64,000 nucleotides of DNA from Streptomyces noursei (GTDB lineage Bacteria; Actinomycetota; Actinomycetes; Streptomycetales; Streptomycetaceae). Of the stretch, positions 1-8,056 are shown piece after piece. The stretch's first letter is position 1. The number at the start of each line of letters is the position of its first letter. The translations under genes and the position numbers were made by a program. The DNA is taken from positions 1,550,001 through 1,614,000 of the forward strand of contig NZ_CP070326.1 of assembly GCF_016917755.1 (NCBI RefSeq). Reading direction: 5' to 3'. The notes beneath the pieces were generated by a model. The model ran no database searches. It saw nothing but the letters and a program-made list of their open reading frames with translations, and was not told where the DNA came from.

Positions 1-215
1 GCCCTCGGCCGTCCCTGCCGCCCCCGCTCCGCCTGATCTTCAACAAGTACCCCCGTGACGACCGGACGACGGCGTCCGCGCACCTCACCCTCGCGGACCG
101 TGCCGTCGCCGTACTGCCGCCTGCCGCCAGTCGGCCCCGCCGCGCAGCAAACGCACCGAGCGCACCCAACACACGAACACACCGATCACGGACGCCACAA
201 GGAAGCGAGCAGAAC
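1..215 (+). other. Window edge: frame open into the first gene
   Basis: The reading frame of the downstream FAD oxidoreductase stays open through this stretch to position 3, reading LRLIFNKYPRDDRTTASAHL and then a Pro/Arg/Thr-rich stretch. The first part looks like real coding sequence, while the part after about 120 looks like a low-complexity leader. It may be the 3' end of an upstream gene or an N-terminal extension of the oxidoreductase. The window edge prevents a decision. Confidence 0.3.
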
Positions 216-1373
216 ATGACGACAGCACACCTCTCTCACCGCCCCGGGCACCCGGACAGCGCCGACGTACTGGTGGTCGGGGCCGGACTGGCCGGACTGA
301 ACACCGCCACGCTCCTCGCCCGACAAGGCCACGACGTGCTCCTGGTCGAACGCCGAACCAGTCTTGCCGGCGCGATCCGCACCACGGGAATCTTCGTGCG
401 GAAGACACTCGACGACTTCCCACTGCCCCCCGACTGCCTTGGACCACCGATCCGACGCGTGGTCCTCTATCCCCCGAACCTGCGCCGCCCGGTCAGCCTC
501 ACCAGCCCCCGCGACGAATACCGGGTCGGCGACATGGCACCGCTCTACGAAGCGACGGCCGCCACCGCGGCCGACGCCGGCGTACGCATCGCACTGGGCA
601 CGCGCTACACCGGCCGACAGGGCAACATCTTCCACCTGGCCGGTCGCGATGGACCGACCACGGTCCGGGCCCGCTTCGTCGTCGGTGCCGACGGGGCCCG
701 CTCAAGGGTCGCCCGCGACCTCGCCCTCGACCGCAACCACCACCTGATCGTCGGCGCCGAAGAGGTCTTCGAACTCCCCGGAAGCGACCAGCCACCGACA
801 TTCCACTGCGTACTCGACCCCTCGCTCGCCCCCGGCTACCTGGCCTGGGTGATCAACGACGGGCACCACGCCCATGTCGGAGTCGCAGGCTATGCCGACC
901 GCTATCCAGACGGTCTGCGCCGGGCCATGGAGCGGTTCAGCGCCTCGGCGCCCGGACTGACCGGCGTCCAACGCCCCGAAACGGTGGAGCGGCGCGCAGG
1001 CCCCATACCCGTCGGCGGCCTGCTGCGCCGGATCAGCTGCGCCGACGGTCTTCTCGTGGGGGACGCAGCGGGCGCGGTCTCCCCGCTCACCGCGGGCGGC
1101 CTGGACCCGTGCCTGCGACAGTCGAAACTCGCAGCCGAGATCCTCGACGACGCACTGCGCACCGGAAGGCCGGAAACGCTCACCCACTACGACGGAGCCG
1201 CACTCCGCCCCCACTTCCGCGGACGACTCACACTGCGCCGGCTCTTGGCCCAGGTACGGACGCCGACCACGGCAGCAGCGGCATTCACCCTGCTGCGCAC
1301 ACCGTTCGGCCGGGCCGCGGCAAGCCGAGTCCTCTTCGGCGACAGATCCTTCCCCGACCCCACACCCAAGTGA
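216..1373 (+). CDS. FAD-dependent oxidoreductase (geranylgeranyl-reductase / aromatic-hydroxylase fold)
   Basis: Flavoprotein of 385 residues. Residues 19-50 form an N-terminal Rossmann motif (VLVVGAGLAGLNTATLLARQ) ending in an acidic residue (VER) that would hold the ADP ribose. A second FAD contact, VVGADGARSRVAR, lies near residue 150, and the late GLLVGDAAGAVSPLTAGG motif near 275 binds the FAD ribityl chain. This three-motif pattern is typical of geranylgeranyl-reductase-like and PHBH-like enzymes. The Pro-rich late motif and overall length favour the reductase-type subgroup, so the substrate may be a lipid or polyene, but nothing nearby fixes it. The ATG at 216 is chosen because an AAGGA lies upstream and the Rossmann fold starts soon after; the frame is open further upstream. 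A lipoprotein gene follows 28 bp later and may be co-transcribed. Confidence 0.85.
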   Translation: MTTAHLSHRPGHPDSADVLVVGAGLAGLNTATLLARQGHDVLLVERRTSLAGAIRTTGIFVRKTLDDFPLPPDCLGPPIRRVVLYPPNLRRPVSLTSPRDEYRVGDMAPLYEATAATAADAGVRIALGTRYTGRQGNIFHLAGRDGPTTVRARFVVGADGARSRVARDLALDRNHHLIVGAEEVFELPGSDQPPTFHCVLDPSLAPGYLAWVINDGHHAHVGVAGYADRYPDGLRRAMERFSASAPGLTGVQRPETVERRAGPIPVGGLLRRISCADGLLVGDAAGAVSPLTAGGLDPCLRQSKLAAEILDDALRTGRPETLTHYDGAALRPHFRGRLTLRRLLAQVRTPTTAAAAFTLLRTPFGRAAASRVLFGDRSFPDPTPK

Positions 1374-1401
1374 ACAACTCACCGAGCGAGAGGCCAAGTT
1401 C

Positions 1402-1779
1402 ATGACCGCATCCCCCATGTCGGCGGCCACAAAGCGCATCACCATGATGATGGCAGGGCTGGTGGTTGCCTGTGGACTCCTGTCGGCTTGCGGCGCCACG
1501 AGTACTGACATGAGGTACAGGGCCTGGACCGAAGGAGGCACCCTCAAGTCCGTCCGGCACGACTACATCGACGGCCCCAACGGCGCGGTCAGCGTGCCGG
1601 CCAAGGTGAGCGGAGCCACCTGGAGCACCCAGGAGGACGGCGGGCACGCTCCACGCCTCGAAGTCGTGCCGACCGGCAGGAGCGTGGCGCACTGCCTCCT
1701 GGTGGAAGGCGACGACCACGTCCTGGCCCAACGAAAGGGAGCACCCGGTCAACCGGTGACGTGCTCTGCCCAGCGGTAG
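1402..1779 (+). CDS. Small putative lipoprotein
   Basis: A 125-residue protein with a basic N-terminus, a hydrophobic stretch (MMMAGLVVACGLL) and a lipobox LSAC, so the mature protein would begin with lipidated Cys30 on the outer face of the membrane. The mature part has no motif I recognise; it is short, polar and ends QPVTCSAQR. It follows the FAD oxidoreductase by 28 bp on the same strand, so one transcript is plausible. I see no functional link beyond that. Other ATGs lie inside the leader, so the exact start is uncertain by a few codons. Confidence 0.75.
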   Translation: MTASPMSAATKRITMMMAGLVVACGLLSACGATSTDMRYRAWTEGGTLKSVRHDYIDGPNGAVSVPAKVSGATWSTQEDGGHAPRLEVVPTGRSVAHCLLVEGDDHVLAQRKGAPGQPVTCSAQR

Positions 1780-2034
1780 TACAGGCACTGCGCGCTGCTG
1801 CGGGACCGTCATGCGAGACCTCCTACGGCCAGCACGAGCCGGCGAAGCACTGGTTCCCCGACCGGCCCGCCGGCCTTCCCGCCAAGGCGCCCTGCCCACC
1901 GGCGTTTCCGGCAAGGTGTTGCGGGTCATGACGTTGACGACGGCGAAGTGGCGACACACCGCTGCCGGGCCGCGGGATGAGGGAGAGTCGGAAGAGGACT
2001 ACTCGGCGCTTGGAATTCCCAGCCGGAGAGCGGC

Positions 2035-2409
2035 TCAAGCTTCACGGACGAAAGTCGCACAGTCCGGGCAGTCGTCGAGATATCGATGCCGACACTCAAC
2101 GGTGTGTTGCAGGAAGGCAATTGCCTGCCGTCTCTGGACGACCTCACTTTCGAGTGCCGCGATCTTCGCCCTCACGACCGCCTGTGCCGCCGACTTCGTC
2201 GGCGACATGGCGGCGGTGACCTCGGGCAACGAGAGTCCCACTCGCCGCAGTTTCAGCACGGTACGCGCCTGCTCCAGAGCATGGTCGTCGTAGATGCGGT
2301 AGCCGTTGCCGTCGCGGCGCACGGTGAGTGCCCCAACGTCTTCCCAGTGCCGCAGCACGTGGGCTTCGACTCCGAGTTCAGCGGCCACTTCCCCGATCGT
2401 CTTCACCAC
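2035..2409 (-). CDS. MerR-family transcriptional regulator
   Basis: A 124-residue one-component regulator. The N-terminal MerR winged helix (TIGEVAAELGVEAHVLRHWEDVG, then the NGYRIYDDHAL wing) is followed by a coiled-coil dimerisation helix and a Cys-containing tail (VECRHRYLDDCPDCATF). The three C-terminal cysteines and the histidine could bind a metal or sense redox or thiol stress, but this is inference. The start is GTG at 2409 or 2406, with AAGGCAAGG upstream. The gene is divergent from an NmrA-like NAD(P)-binding protein 44 bp away, and the gap holds a MerR-style promoter, so it very likely controls that gene and possibly itself. Confidence 0.88.
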   Translation of the reverse strand: MVKTIGEVAAELGVEAHVLRHWEDVGALTVRRDGNGYRIYDDHALEQARTVLKLRRVGLSLPEVTAAMSPTKSAAQAVVRAKIAALESEVVQRRQAIAFLQHTVECRHRYLDDCPDCATFVREA

Positions 2410-2415
2410 ACGCCC

Positions 2416-2446
2416 TTGCCTTCATGTCGACCTGAACCCTTAGCGT
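2416..2446 (+). promoter_or_regulatory. MerR-type promoter/operator with 19-bp spacer
   Basis: TTGCCT (2416-2421) and TAGCGT (2441-2446) are separated by 19 bp, the overlong spacer characteristic of MerR-activated promoters. Centred in the spacer is a near-perfect 16-bp dyad at 2421-2436 (TTCATGTC/GACCTGAA, one mismatch per arm pair). The predicted transcript start falls at the ATG of the NmrA-like gene at 2454, implying a leaderless mRNA. Confidence 0.6.
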
Positions 2447-2453
2447 CTCGATC

Positions 2454-3335
2454 ATGCCTGATACCACTCGCTCCGCGGGAGCTCGTCACCGTTCATCGAT
2501 CCTGGTCACCGGCGCGGCCGGCAACCTCGGCCGTGAGGTCGTCAGCCGTCTCCAAGCTCACGGCGCGCGCGTGCGAAGCCTCGTGCGCCATCAGACTGCT
2601 CCGCACCCCGGAGTCGAGTCGGTGGTCGGCGACCTCACAGACCCCGCCGTTGTCCGCGAGGCGCTCGTGGGCATCGACGCTGTCTTTCTCATCTGGCCAC
2701 TGCTCGATTCCGCCCCTGCCCATGACCTGGTTGCGGAACTCATCGCTGCGGCACCCCGTGTCGTCTATCTGTCCACGACCGCCATAGACGACGAAGCCGT
2801 CCGCCAGAGTGATCCCATCGCTCAGGTGCACGCGGAAATGGAAGCCCTGCTCCACGATGCCGGTCTGCGACCCGTGGTGCTGCGCAGCGACACATTGGCA
2901 TCCAACACCCGTGGCTGGGCACCACAGTTGCGCGTGGGCGACGTGGTGTCAGGCCCGGACGTGGCGCGCACAGCCGTCGTCGACGAGCGCGATGTCGCTG
3001 ATGCGACCGTAGCCGTATTGCTCGCGCATCACGACCAACCGGATCAAGACTTGTACGTGTTGACGGGACCCGAGGTCCTCAGTCGCGCCGACCAGGTCGC
3101 TCACCTCGGTACTGCTCTCCGGCGCCGTCTGCGCTTCCAGGCGCTCCCCACCGACCTCGCGCGATCACGCATGCTTGCCGACGGCCGTCCCGAGCCGCTG
3201 GTGGAAGCGCTGATCGCTGCCTCGGTGAGGCGACCGGAGTCGAACTGCACCACCGATCACGTCGAGCGCCTTGCGGGCCGACCGGCCGGCACCTTCGCGA
3301 GGTGGGCCATCGAGCACGCGGCCGAGTTCAGCTGA
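2454..3335 (+). CDS. NmrA-like NAD(P)-binding oxidoreductase
   Basis: A 293-residue atypical short-chain dehydrogenase. The nucleotide-binding motif VTGAAGNLGREVVSRL is near residue 18, an acidic VVGDLTD segment follows, and the NmrA-type VLRSDTLASNTRGW segment replaces the usual catalytic Tyr-x3-Lys. Family members are NAD(P)H-dependent quinone reductases or redox-sensing binding proteins. A divergent MerR regulator and a MerR-type promoter directly upstream suggest induction by a small molecule or oxidative signal. The ATG at 2454 lies only 7 bp after the predicted -10 box, so translation is probably leaderless. No second gene follows on this strand. Confidence 0.85.
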   Translation: MPDTTRSAGARHRSSILVTGAAGNLGREVVSRLQAHGARVRSLVRHQTAPHPGVESVVGDLTDPAVVREALVGIDAVFLIWPLLDSAPAHDLVAELIAAAPRVVYLSTTAIDDEAVRQSDPIAQVHAEMEALLHDAGLRPVVLRSDTLASNTRGWAPQLRVGDVVSGPDVARTAVVDERDVADATVAVLLAHHDQPDQDLYVLTGPEVLSRADQVAHLGTALRRRLRFQALPTDLARSRMLADGRPEPLVEALIAASVRRPESNCTTDHVERLAGRPAGTFARWAIEHAAEFS

Positions 3336-3517
3336 CGAAAACCGCGGCACGCCTCACCAGGCCCTTACGGACGTCCTCGATGACCTGCATCGGACGCCGA
3401 GTCAGCCATCGTTCGGTTTCCCACAGGCAGGCATGCGTGCTGCGCACGGCCGATGGGCATGGCGCTGCCGAGAGGGGGATCTCCCGTGCCTGCGCGTCGA
3501 GGTGAAGAAGCGGCAGG

Positions 3518-4543
3518 CTACGCCGGCTTGCGGTAGCGGACGTACTCGTTCTGGCGCCGGAACCCTACGCTTTCGTAGAGCTCGTAGGATCGATACGGAT
3601 TCGCGGTCCCGGTGTACAACCGCGCGGTCCGTGCGCCGTGCTCGCGAAGACATCGCAACCCGTCCAGCAGCAGAGCCCGTCCAAGGCCCAGACGCCTTGA
3701 CTGTGCCCGGACGCTCAGTTCTTCGACTTCGCCCGCAGTGGGGTCGTTGCGGCGAATGGAGCACAGGGCGACCCCGGCCATGTTTTCCCCATCCCAAGCA
3801 GCCCGCCAGCAGGTCGGGTCGGCAGTGGCGAGGAAGCTCTCGAACGTCCACCTCTGAGTGAATGCGGCATCTGCATACGAATCGACGACCGTCTTCCAGG
3901 CCGCGCGGTAGTTGCCCGGCTCGACCGCACCGATTCGGATAGTGGCCGGCAACGGCCTTTCGTCCGCGAGCTGTTGGAGATCCGGCAGCTCCAGCTCCAC
4001 CAGGCTGAAGACCCGCCGGTATCCGGCTTCGAGCAGCAGCGCTGTCGCCTCCCGTTCGGAGGCCATGGCATTCGCTCCGATGACGGACGTCCGCGTGGTT
4101 CCGTGCTGCTGCACGAGCCAACGGATGCGGCTTTCCGCCCAGTCGAGCATGGCCGAGCCGACGCCCTGGCCGCGGTGCTCGGGAAGCAGGTAGCCGCGGT
4201 GCAGGTACAGCCACGTCCCGTCCCGCTCCTGCCACCACCTGATCGTCGCGTAGCCGACGACGCCGCCGTTGTGCTCCACCAGGACCTGGTTCCGGGTCGG
4301 GTCGTCGAGCCCGACGGAGGCTTCGGCGATCTCGGCTGCCGTCGGGAGCCCTTCCACAACCGAGTGGGCGTCGGTCCGATCCTGCTGTGCACAGCCCAGC
4401 CGCACAGCGGCCATCGCGTCATGGTCACCGTGGCCGCGATAGGGTCGGAACTCGTAGCCAGGCAACTGTTCCGGCGACGCCAGGCCGCTACCGCTGTTCA
4501 CGTCCACATCAAGACCCCCGTCACGTTGGATGCGCGGCGCCAT
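3518..4543 (-). CDS. Tandem GNAT acetyltransferase
   Basis: A 341-residue protein with two GNAT folds. The first (residues about 28-165) carries the acetyl-CoA loop in LLPEHRGQGVGSAML, and the second (about 200-341) carries an RRLGLGRALLLDGL loop and ends with the usual YELYESVGFRRQNEY beta-bulge region. In such tandem proteins one half often does the chemistry and the other has a structural role. The substrate (amine of a metabolite, antibiotic or protein) is unknown. The start is uncertain: ATG at 4543 has a weak ribosome-binding site, and an in-frame GTG a few codons later could serve. It converges with the NmrA-like gene across a 182-bp gap with nothing recognisable. Confidence 0.88.
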   Translation of the reverse strand: MAPRIQRDGGLDVDVNSGSGLASPEQLPGYEFRPYRGHGDHDAMAAVRLGCAQQDRTDAHSVVEGLPTAAEIAEASVGLDDPTRNQVLVEHNGGVVGYATIRWWQERDGTWLYLHRGYLLPEHRGQGVGSAMLDWAESRIRWLVQQHGTTRTSVIGANAMASEREATALLLEAGYRRVFSLVELELPDLQQLADERPLPATIRIGAVEPGNYRAAWKTVVDSYADAAFTQRWTFESFLATADPTCWRAAWDGENMAGVALCSIRRNDPTAGEVEELSVRAQSRRLGLGRALLLDGLRCLREHGARTARLYTGTANPYRSYELYESVGFRRQNEYVRYRKPA

Positions 4544-4619
4544 CGAGCACGGAAGCGTAGGCCGTATTCAACAGACGACAGAACTCCTTTTCCAGATAGC
4601 CAGGTTGCCCACCTACGCA

Positions 4620-4819
4620 AAGACTCACGCGGCAGCCGCCTCCAGCCAGTGGTGGCCATCGCCCACGAGGGCATCGCGCTCCACGATGTCGACCTGCTCC
4701 GCCACGTGACCTTCCAGGCCGGCAACACCCAAGACCCGCTGATCCTCAACCGCTACATCGACATCGGCCTCACCCAGACCCGACGCACCGCCGCCTCCCC
4801 CGACCCCACACCGAGCTGA
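4620..4819 (+). pseudogene. Fragment of an unidentified gene
   Basis: This plus-strand frame reads like the C-terminal part of a real protein (for example VAIAHEGIALHDVDLLRHVT, then ILNRYIDIGLTQTR) with strong G/C third positions, and it ends at a TGA at 4817-4819. No start codon with a ribosome-binding site precedes it, and upstream it runs into the promoter region of the GNAT gene. I read it as the tail of a gene whose 5' part was lost. I do not recognise the family. Confidence 0.35.
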
Positions 4820-4845
4820 GCAGCCCCGTTGCCGGGCAGCAACGG

Positions 4846-5226
4846 CTACCGGGACTGCTCGTCCGTGCGCGTCCAGGAGCACCGGGCTTCGCTCCCGTCC
4901 GACAGGGCCTGCTCGTACGCCTGGAAGCCGTCCTCGACGCCGAGGAAGATGTCGGCGAAGGTGAGGTAGCCCTCGCTGATGACAGGGGTGTCGCGCAGGG
5001 CCTCGACGAGGAAGTAGTACGCGCCCAGATCCTCGGTCTCCAGCACGGCGAAGTCCGAGACCCGCCCGGTGAACGCCTCGGCGTCGAAGAAGCGGGCCGT
5101 CACACGGTCCGCGTAGGCGGCGAAGACCGGCTCCAGATGCGCCGCACGCATCGCGTTGCGCTGCTCGCGCGACAGCGCCAACCACCGCTCGGTGACCGTG
5201 TAGGTGAGGACGATGCCGTACTTCAT
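4846..5226 (-). CDS. Darcynin-family protein
   Basis: A 126-residue protein matching the small darcynin family: YGIVLTYTVTERWLALSREQR at the start, an ARFFDAEAFTGRVSDFAV core and a YYFLVEALRDTP strand. The pattern resembles a ferredoxin-like dimeric alpha/beta barrel, the fold of many small monooxygenase-like proteins, but no biochemical role is established for darcynins that I know of. ATG at 5226 has GGGGGAG 6 bp upstream. It is divergent from a TetR regulator and shares a 96-bp intergenic region with repeated GTTAAC elements, so TetR control is likely. Confidence 0.8.
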   Translation of the reverse strand: MKYGIVLTYTVTERWLALSREQRNAMRAAHLEPVFAAYADRVTARFFDAEAFTGRVSDFAVLETEDLGAYYFLVEALRDTPVISEGYLTFADIFLGVEDGFQAYEQALSDGSEARCSWTRTDEQSR

Positions 5227-5246
5227 GAGGCTCCCCCGAAGAGATT

Positions 5247-5293
5247 GCTAACACCGTTAACTTTCGGGAGAAGGTAAAGTGATAGGCGTTAAC
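5247..5293. promoter_or_regulatory. Probable TetR operator region (repeated GTTAAC elements)
   Basis: GCTAAC-ACC-GTTAAC (5247-5261) is a near-perfect inverted repeat. A second GTTAACTTT copy lies at 5288-5296, 32 bp further on (about three helical turns), and AAAGT at 5276 inverts the AACTTT of the first copy. The site lies between the divergent darcynin and TetR genes and overlaps where both promoters should be. Confidence 0.55.
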
Positions 5294-5322
5294 TTTGTCA
5301 AGCGGAAGGCAGACGGGTCGCC

Positions 5323-6051
5323 GTGCCGAGCACTCCGGGAACCCCCACGGGCAGGCGCCGTCACCGCGTCCGCGAAGAGGCGCTGACCGAGATCCTGAAC
5401 ACCGGCAGACGGCTCCTGGTCGAGGAAGGCCCGGCCGCCGTCACGCTGCGGGCCATCGCCCGCGAAATGGGCATGACCGCGCCCGGCCTCTATCGCTACT
5501 ACGCCGCACACCGGGACCTGATCCAGGCACTGGCCTCGTCCCTCTACGACGAGTTGGCCACGGCCCTGGCAGCGGCCCGCGACCGTCACCCCGCCTCCGA
5601 GCCAGGGCGACAACTAGGCGCAGTGTGCCGCGAGTTGCGTCGCTGGGCACTGGCCCACCCCCAGGAGTTCGGGCTGCTGTTCGCCAAGCCGCTCACGGAC
5701 GCCGACACCGCACCCGGCGCCGCCGCACACGACCCCAGCTGGCGCTTCGGCGGCGTTGTCCTGGACCTGATGGTCCAGCTGTGGCACCACGGAAACATCA
5801 AGCCACCCGCCGACCTCGACCCGGCCTGGACCGTCCAGTTGGAGGAGGTGCGCGAGCACCTCTCCGGCGAACCCGTGCCCCTGGAGGTCATCTACGTCTT
5901 CGTCTCCTGCTGGGCCCGGCTGTACGGAGCCGTGGCCGTGGAGGTCTTCGGCCACCTCGACTTCGCCCTGACCGACCCCGCCCCACTCTTCGACCACACC
6001 GTCCGCGACATCCTCACCGCACTGGGAGAGCCTCGGACCGCTCCCCGCTAA
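5323..6051 (+). CDS. TetR-family transcriptional regulator
   Basis: A 242-residue repressor. Residues about 15-65 form the TetR HTH (EALTEILNTGRRLLVEEG, AVTLRAIAREMGMTAPGLYR), followed by an all-helical ligand/dimer domain with the WALAHPQEFGLLF segment common in the WHG-type C-terminal domain. Translation starts at GTG 5323. It probably represses the divergent darcynin gene and itself through the GTTAAC repeats in the shared intergenic region. The inducer is unknown. The following formylglycine-type gene starts 42 bp downstream on the same strand and could be co-transcribed. Confidence 0.9.
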   Translation: MPSTPGTPTGRRRHRVREEALTEILNTGRRLLVEEGPAAVTLRAIAREMGMTAPGLYRYYAAHRDLIQALASSLYDELATALAAARDRHPASEPGRQLGAVCRELRRWALAHPQEFGLLFAKPLTDADTAPGAAAHDPSWRFGGVVLDLMVQLWHHGNIKPPADLDPAWTVQLEEVREHLSGEPVPLEVIYVFVSCWARLYGAVAVEVFGHLDFALTDPAPLFDHTVRDILTALGEPRTAPR

Positions 6052-6093
6052 GGATCAACAGAACGGCGGGAGGCGGCGATAGGGTGGCCGACT

Positions 6094-6777
6094 ATGGACA
6101 CGGGGGCAGAAAACGAGATGGTTGCGGTCCCGCCGGGACGGGTGACGCTGTCCGACCGGCGGACGCAGAGAAGCTGGCACGTCGAGGTTGCACCGTTCCG
6201 GATGTCGGCGTTCCCCGTCACGCAGTCGCGGTACGCGCAGGTCACCGGTCGCCGGCCGAGTAGCGCCCAAGGCGACCGGCTGCCCGTGGAGGGCGTCTCG
6301 TGGTGGGACGCGGTCCAGTTCTGCAACGTGTTGTCCCAGCGTGAGGGGTTGACGCCCGCGTACCACCTCCACGCCACAGCCGAGACGGCCGAATGGGACG
6401 CCTTCGCGGACGGGTACCGGCTGCCGACCGAGGCCGAATGGGAGCACGCCTGCCGCGCGGGCACCACCGGCCCGCGGTACGGCCAACTCGACGAGATCGC
6501 CTGGCACCAGGGCAACTCGGGTGGGCGGATCCAGCCCGTCGGCGCCAAGCAGCCCAACACCTGGGGCCTGTACGACATGCTGGGCAACGTGTGGGACTGG
6601 TGCTGGGACGTCTACGACGCCGAGGTGTACGGCACCTACCGGGTGCTCCGTGGTGGTGGATGGGCCGACGAGCACTGGAGCTGCCGGGCATCGGTGCGAC
6701 GGCGCAGCCACCCGACCTTCCGGATCGACGACGTGGGATTCCGCATCGCGCGCTCCGCACCGCCGCATCGGCCGTGA
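6094..6777 (+). CDS. Formylglycine-generating-enzyme/sulfatase-modifying-factor family protein
   Basis: A 227-residue single-domain protein of the FGE/SUMF1 fold: VAPFRMSAFPVTQSRYAQV at the N-terminus, PVEGVSWWDAVQFCNVLS, LPTEAEWEHACRAGT, then GLYDMLGNVWDWC and RVLRGGGWADEHWSCRASVR. True FGEs oxidise a sulfatase Cys to formylglycine using Cu(I) and two cysteines. This short form has CRAS where FGEs carry a catalytic Cys region, but no sulfatase gene lies nearby. Many such short proteins act in other oxidative or peptide-modifying roles. ATG 6094 is preceded by GGGTGG. Confidence 0.85.
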   Translation: MDTGAENEMVAVPPGRVTLSDRRTQRSWHVEVAPFRMSAFPVTQSRYAQVTGRRPSSAQGDRLPVEGVSWWDAVQFCNVLSQREGLTPAYHLHATAETAEWDAFADGYRLPTEAEWEHACRAGTTGPRYGQLDEIAWHQGNSGGRIQPVGAKQPNTWGLYDMLGNVWDWCWDVYDAEVYGTYRVLRGGGWADEHWSCRASVRRRSHPTFRIDDVGFRIARSAPPHRP

Positions 6778-6874
6778 CGGCCTCATTCGGGAACAGTCAG
6801 TCAGGACGCTGACGTCGCTGGCAGCGAGTGGCACTGCTTTCGGGGGGGCGTTGCCGTTGACGGGTGGGGGTCGG

Positions 6875-6896
6875 GGCCTCCTCATGCGAGGAGGCC
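6875..6896 (-). terminator. Hairpin overlapping the response-regulator stop
   Basis: A perfect 9-bp stem GGCCTCCTC/GAGGAGGCC with an ATGC loop. It includes the stop codon of the minus-strand response-regulator remnant. No T-run follows, as is usual for high-GC actinomycete terminators. Confidence 0.55.
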
Positions 6897-7268
6897 GCGT
6901 CGCATCGCCGCGGCGACGGCTGCCGCCCGGTCGCAGACCCCGAGTTTCTCGTACAGTCTCTGGGTGTGGGTCTTGACCGTACTGACGCCCAGGTACAGTT
7001 CGCCCGCCAGGTCCGGGATGCTCTTGCCCTCGGCGAAGCCCTGCAGGACTTGGCGCTCGCGTTCGGTCAGCACCATCACCTCGCTGTCGACCCGCAAGCG
7101 GATCTCCTCCACCAGTCCGTGGAGCGGTTCCTCCGAGATCACGTGTCTGCCGCCTGCCACCTGCAATACGGCGGTGACGATCTCGGAACATGTGGCCTCT
7201 TTCGCGAGGTAGCCGGCCGCGCCTGCCTGGATCGCCCGGTAGACCACGGAGCCGTCTGTCGCGGTCAA
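6882..7268 (-). pseudogene. NarL/FixJ response regulator lacking most of its receiver domain
   Basis: 128 codons from a TTG at 7268 encode only the end of a receiver domain (LTATDGSVVYRAIQAGAAGYLAKEA, retaining the switch Thr and conserved Lys) and a complete LuxR-type HTH (LTERERQVLQGFAEGKSIPD, VSTVKTHTQRLYEKLGV). The first 80 or so residues, with the phosphorylated Asp and acidic pocket, are missing. The upstream frame instead collides with the stop codon of the secreted-protein gene (TTGA overlap), so it looks like a deletion junction. A constitutive DNA-binding protein could still be made by translational coupling. No kinase is adjacent. Confidence 0.75.
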
Positions 7269-8056
7269 CTCCTCTTCCGCTGGCGCTCGTCGGTTGCCCC
7301 CGCGTCATCCTTGCCGGGTACGGCCTGTGGCGGGGCGTGGGGAGCCTTCCGCTGCTGGGGCTGCTCCACTTTCTTCTTCGAAAGGAAGACCCCGGCGTTC
7401 TGCACCTGGCAGGACTTCTTTTCCGCACCGGTCATCGGTCGCGTCTTGAGCACCACCGAGTTCTTCACCCCCTCGGTGTCGTTGGGGGCGGGGCTGGTGA
7501 TGGTGTCGGGCCCCAAGTACCAGTAGTAGTGGCCGTCCTGGGGATTGTCGTAGTGCGTCTGCCAGTAGCCCGTGAGTTCGCGCATGACCTGGGCCCGGGA
7601 TATCCAGCCGACCTCGCCCGGCTTGACGGTCATCTCCAGGCTGGCGCTGTCCGAGTGCTGCGTCATCCACGTGTGCCCGTACTTGGCCTCCACGCTCGCT
7701 TCCACGACTCCGGCGATCTTTCCACCGGCCTTGATGGACACGTCGAACGAGTCCGTCGACCCGACGGTGTCGCTCCAGGTCAGCGTCTGCTTCGCTGGCG
7801 ACGTGGTGCAGTTCCACATCGTGTCGGACACCTGGTGGTAGTCACCGAGATATGCCTTGCCGATCGCCGGGCCCTCCGACTCGTGCCGGTACGGGCCGTT
7901 GAACGTGCACTTGCCGAAACCGCTCGCGCAGTCCCTCAGGACCCGATCGCCCGTCATGGCGGAAGCCGGCAGCGCCGCCAAGCCGATCAGGGCGGCGGAC
8001 GCCACACCGACGCCGAGGATGCGCCAACTCCAGCTGTTTTTCCGTGGGCTGCTCAT
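7265..8056 (-). CDS. Secreted protein, possibly aerolysin/ETX-MTX2-like
   Basis: A 263-residue exported protein. The signal peptide spans residues 1-33 (ILGVGVASAALIGLAALPASA). The mature domain is beta-rich, with alternating Ser/Thr stretches (TLTWSDTVGSTDSFDVSIKA, then VEASVEAKYGHTW and SASLEMTVKPGEVGWISRAQ) that resemble the amphipathic strands of aerolysin-like pore-forming proteins. Four cysteines (two in CASGFGKC, one in WNC, one in KKSC) could form disulfides. The C-terminus is Lys/Gln/Pro-rich. Start 8056 has GGAG 5 bp upstream; an in-frame ATG 18 bp earlier lacks one. The stop overlaps the truncated response regulator. The pore-former reading is inference from pattern only. Confidence 0.7.
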   Translation of the reverse strand: MSSPRKNSWSWRILGVGVASAALIGLAALPASAMTGDRVLRDCASGFGKCTFNGPYRHESEGPAIGKAYLGDYHQVSDTMWNCTTSPAKQTLTWSDTVGSTDSFDVSIKAGGKIAGVVEASVEAKYGHTWMTQHSDSASLEMTVKPGEVGWISRAQVMRELTGYWQTHYDNPQDGHYYWYLGPDTITSPAPNDTEGVKNSVVLKTRPMTGAEKKSCQVQNAGVFLSKKKVEQPQQRKAPHAPPQAVPGKDDAGATDERQRKRS

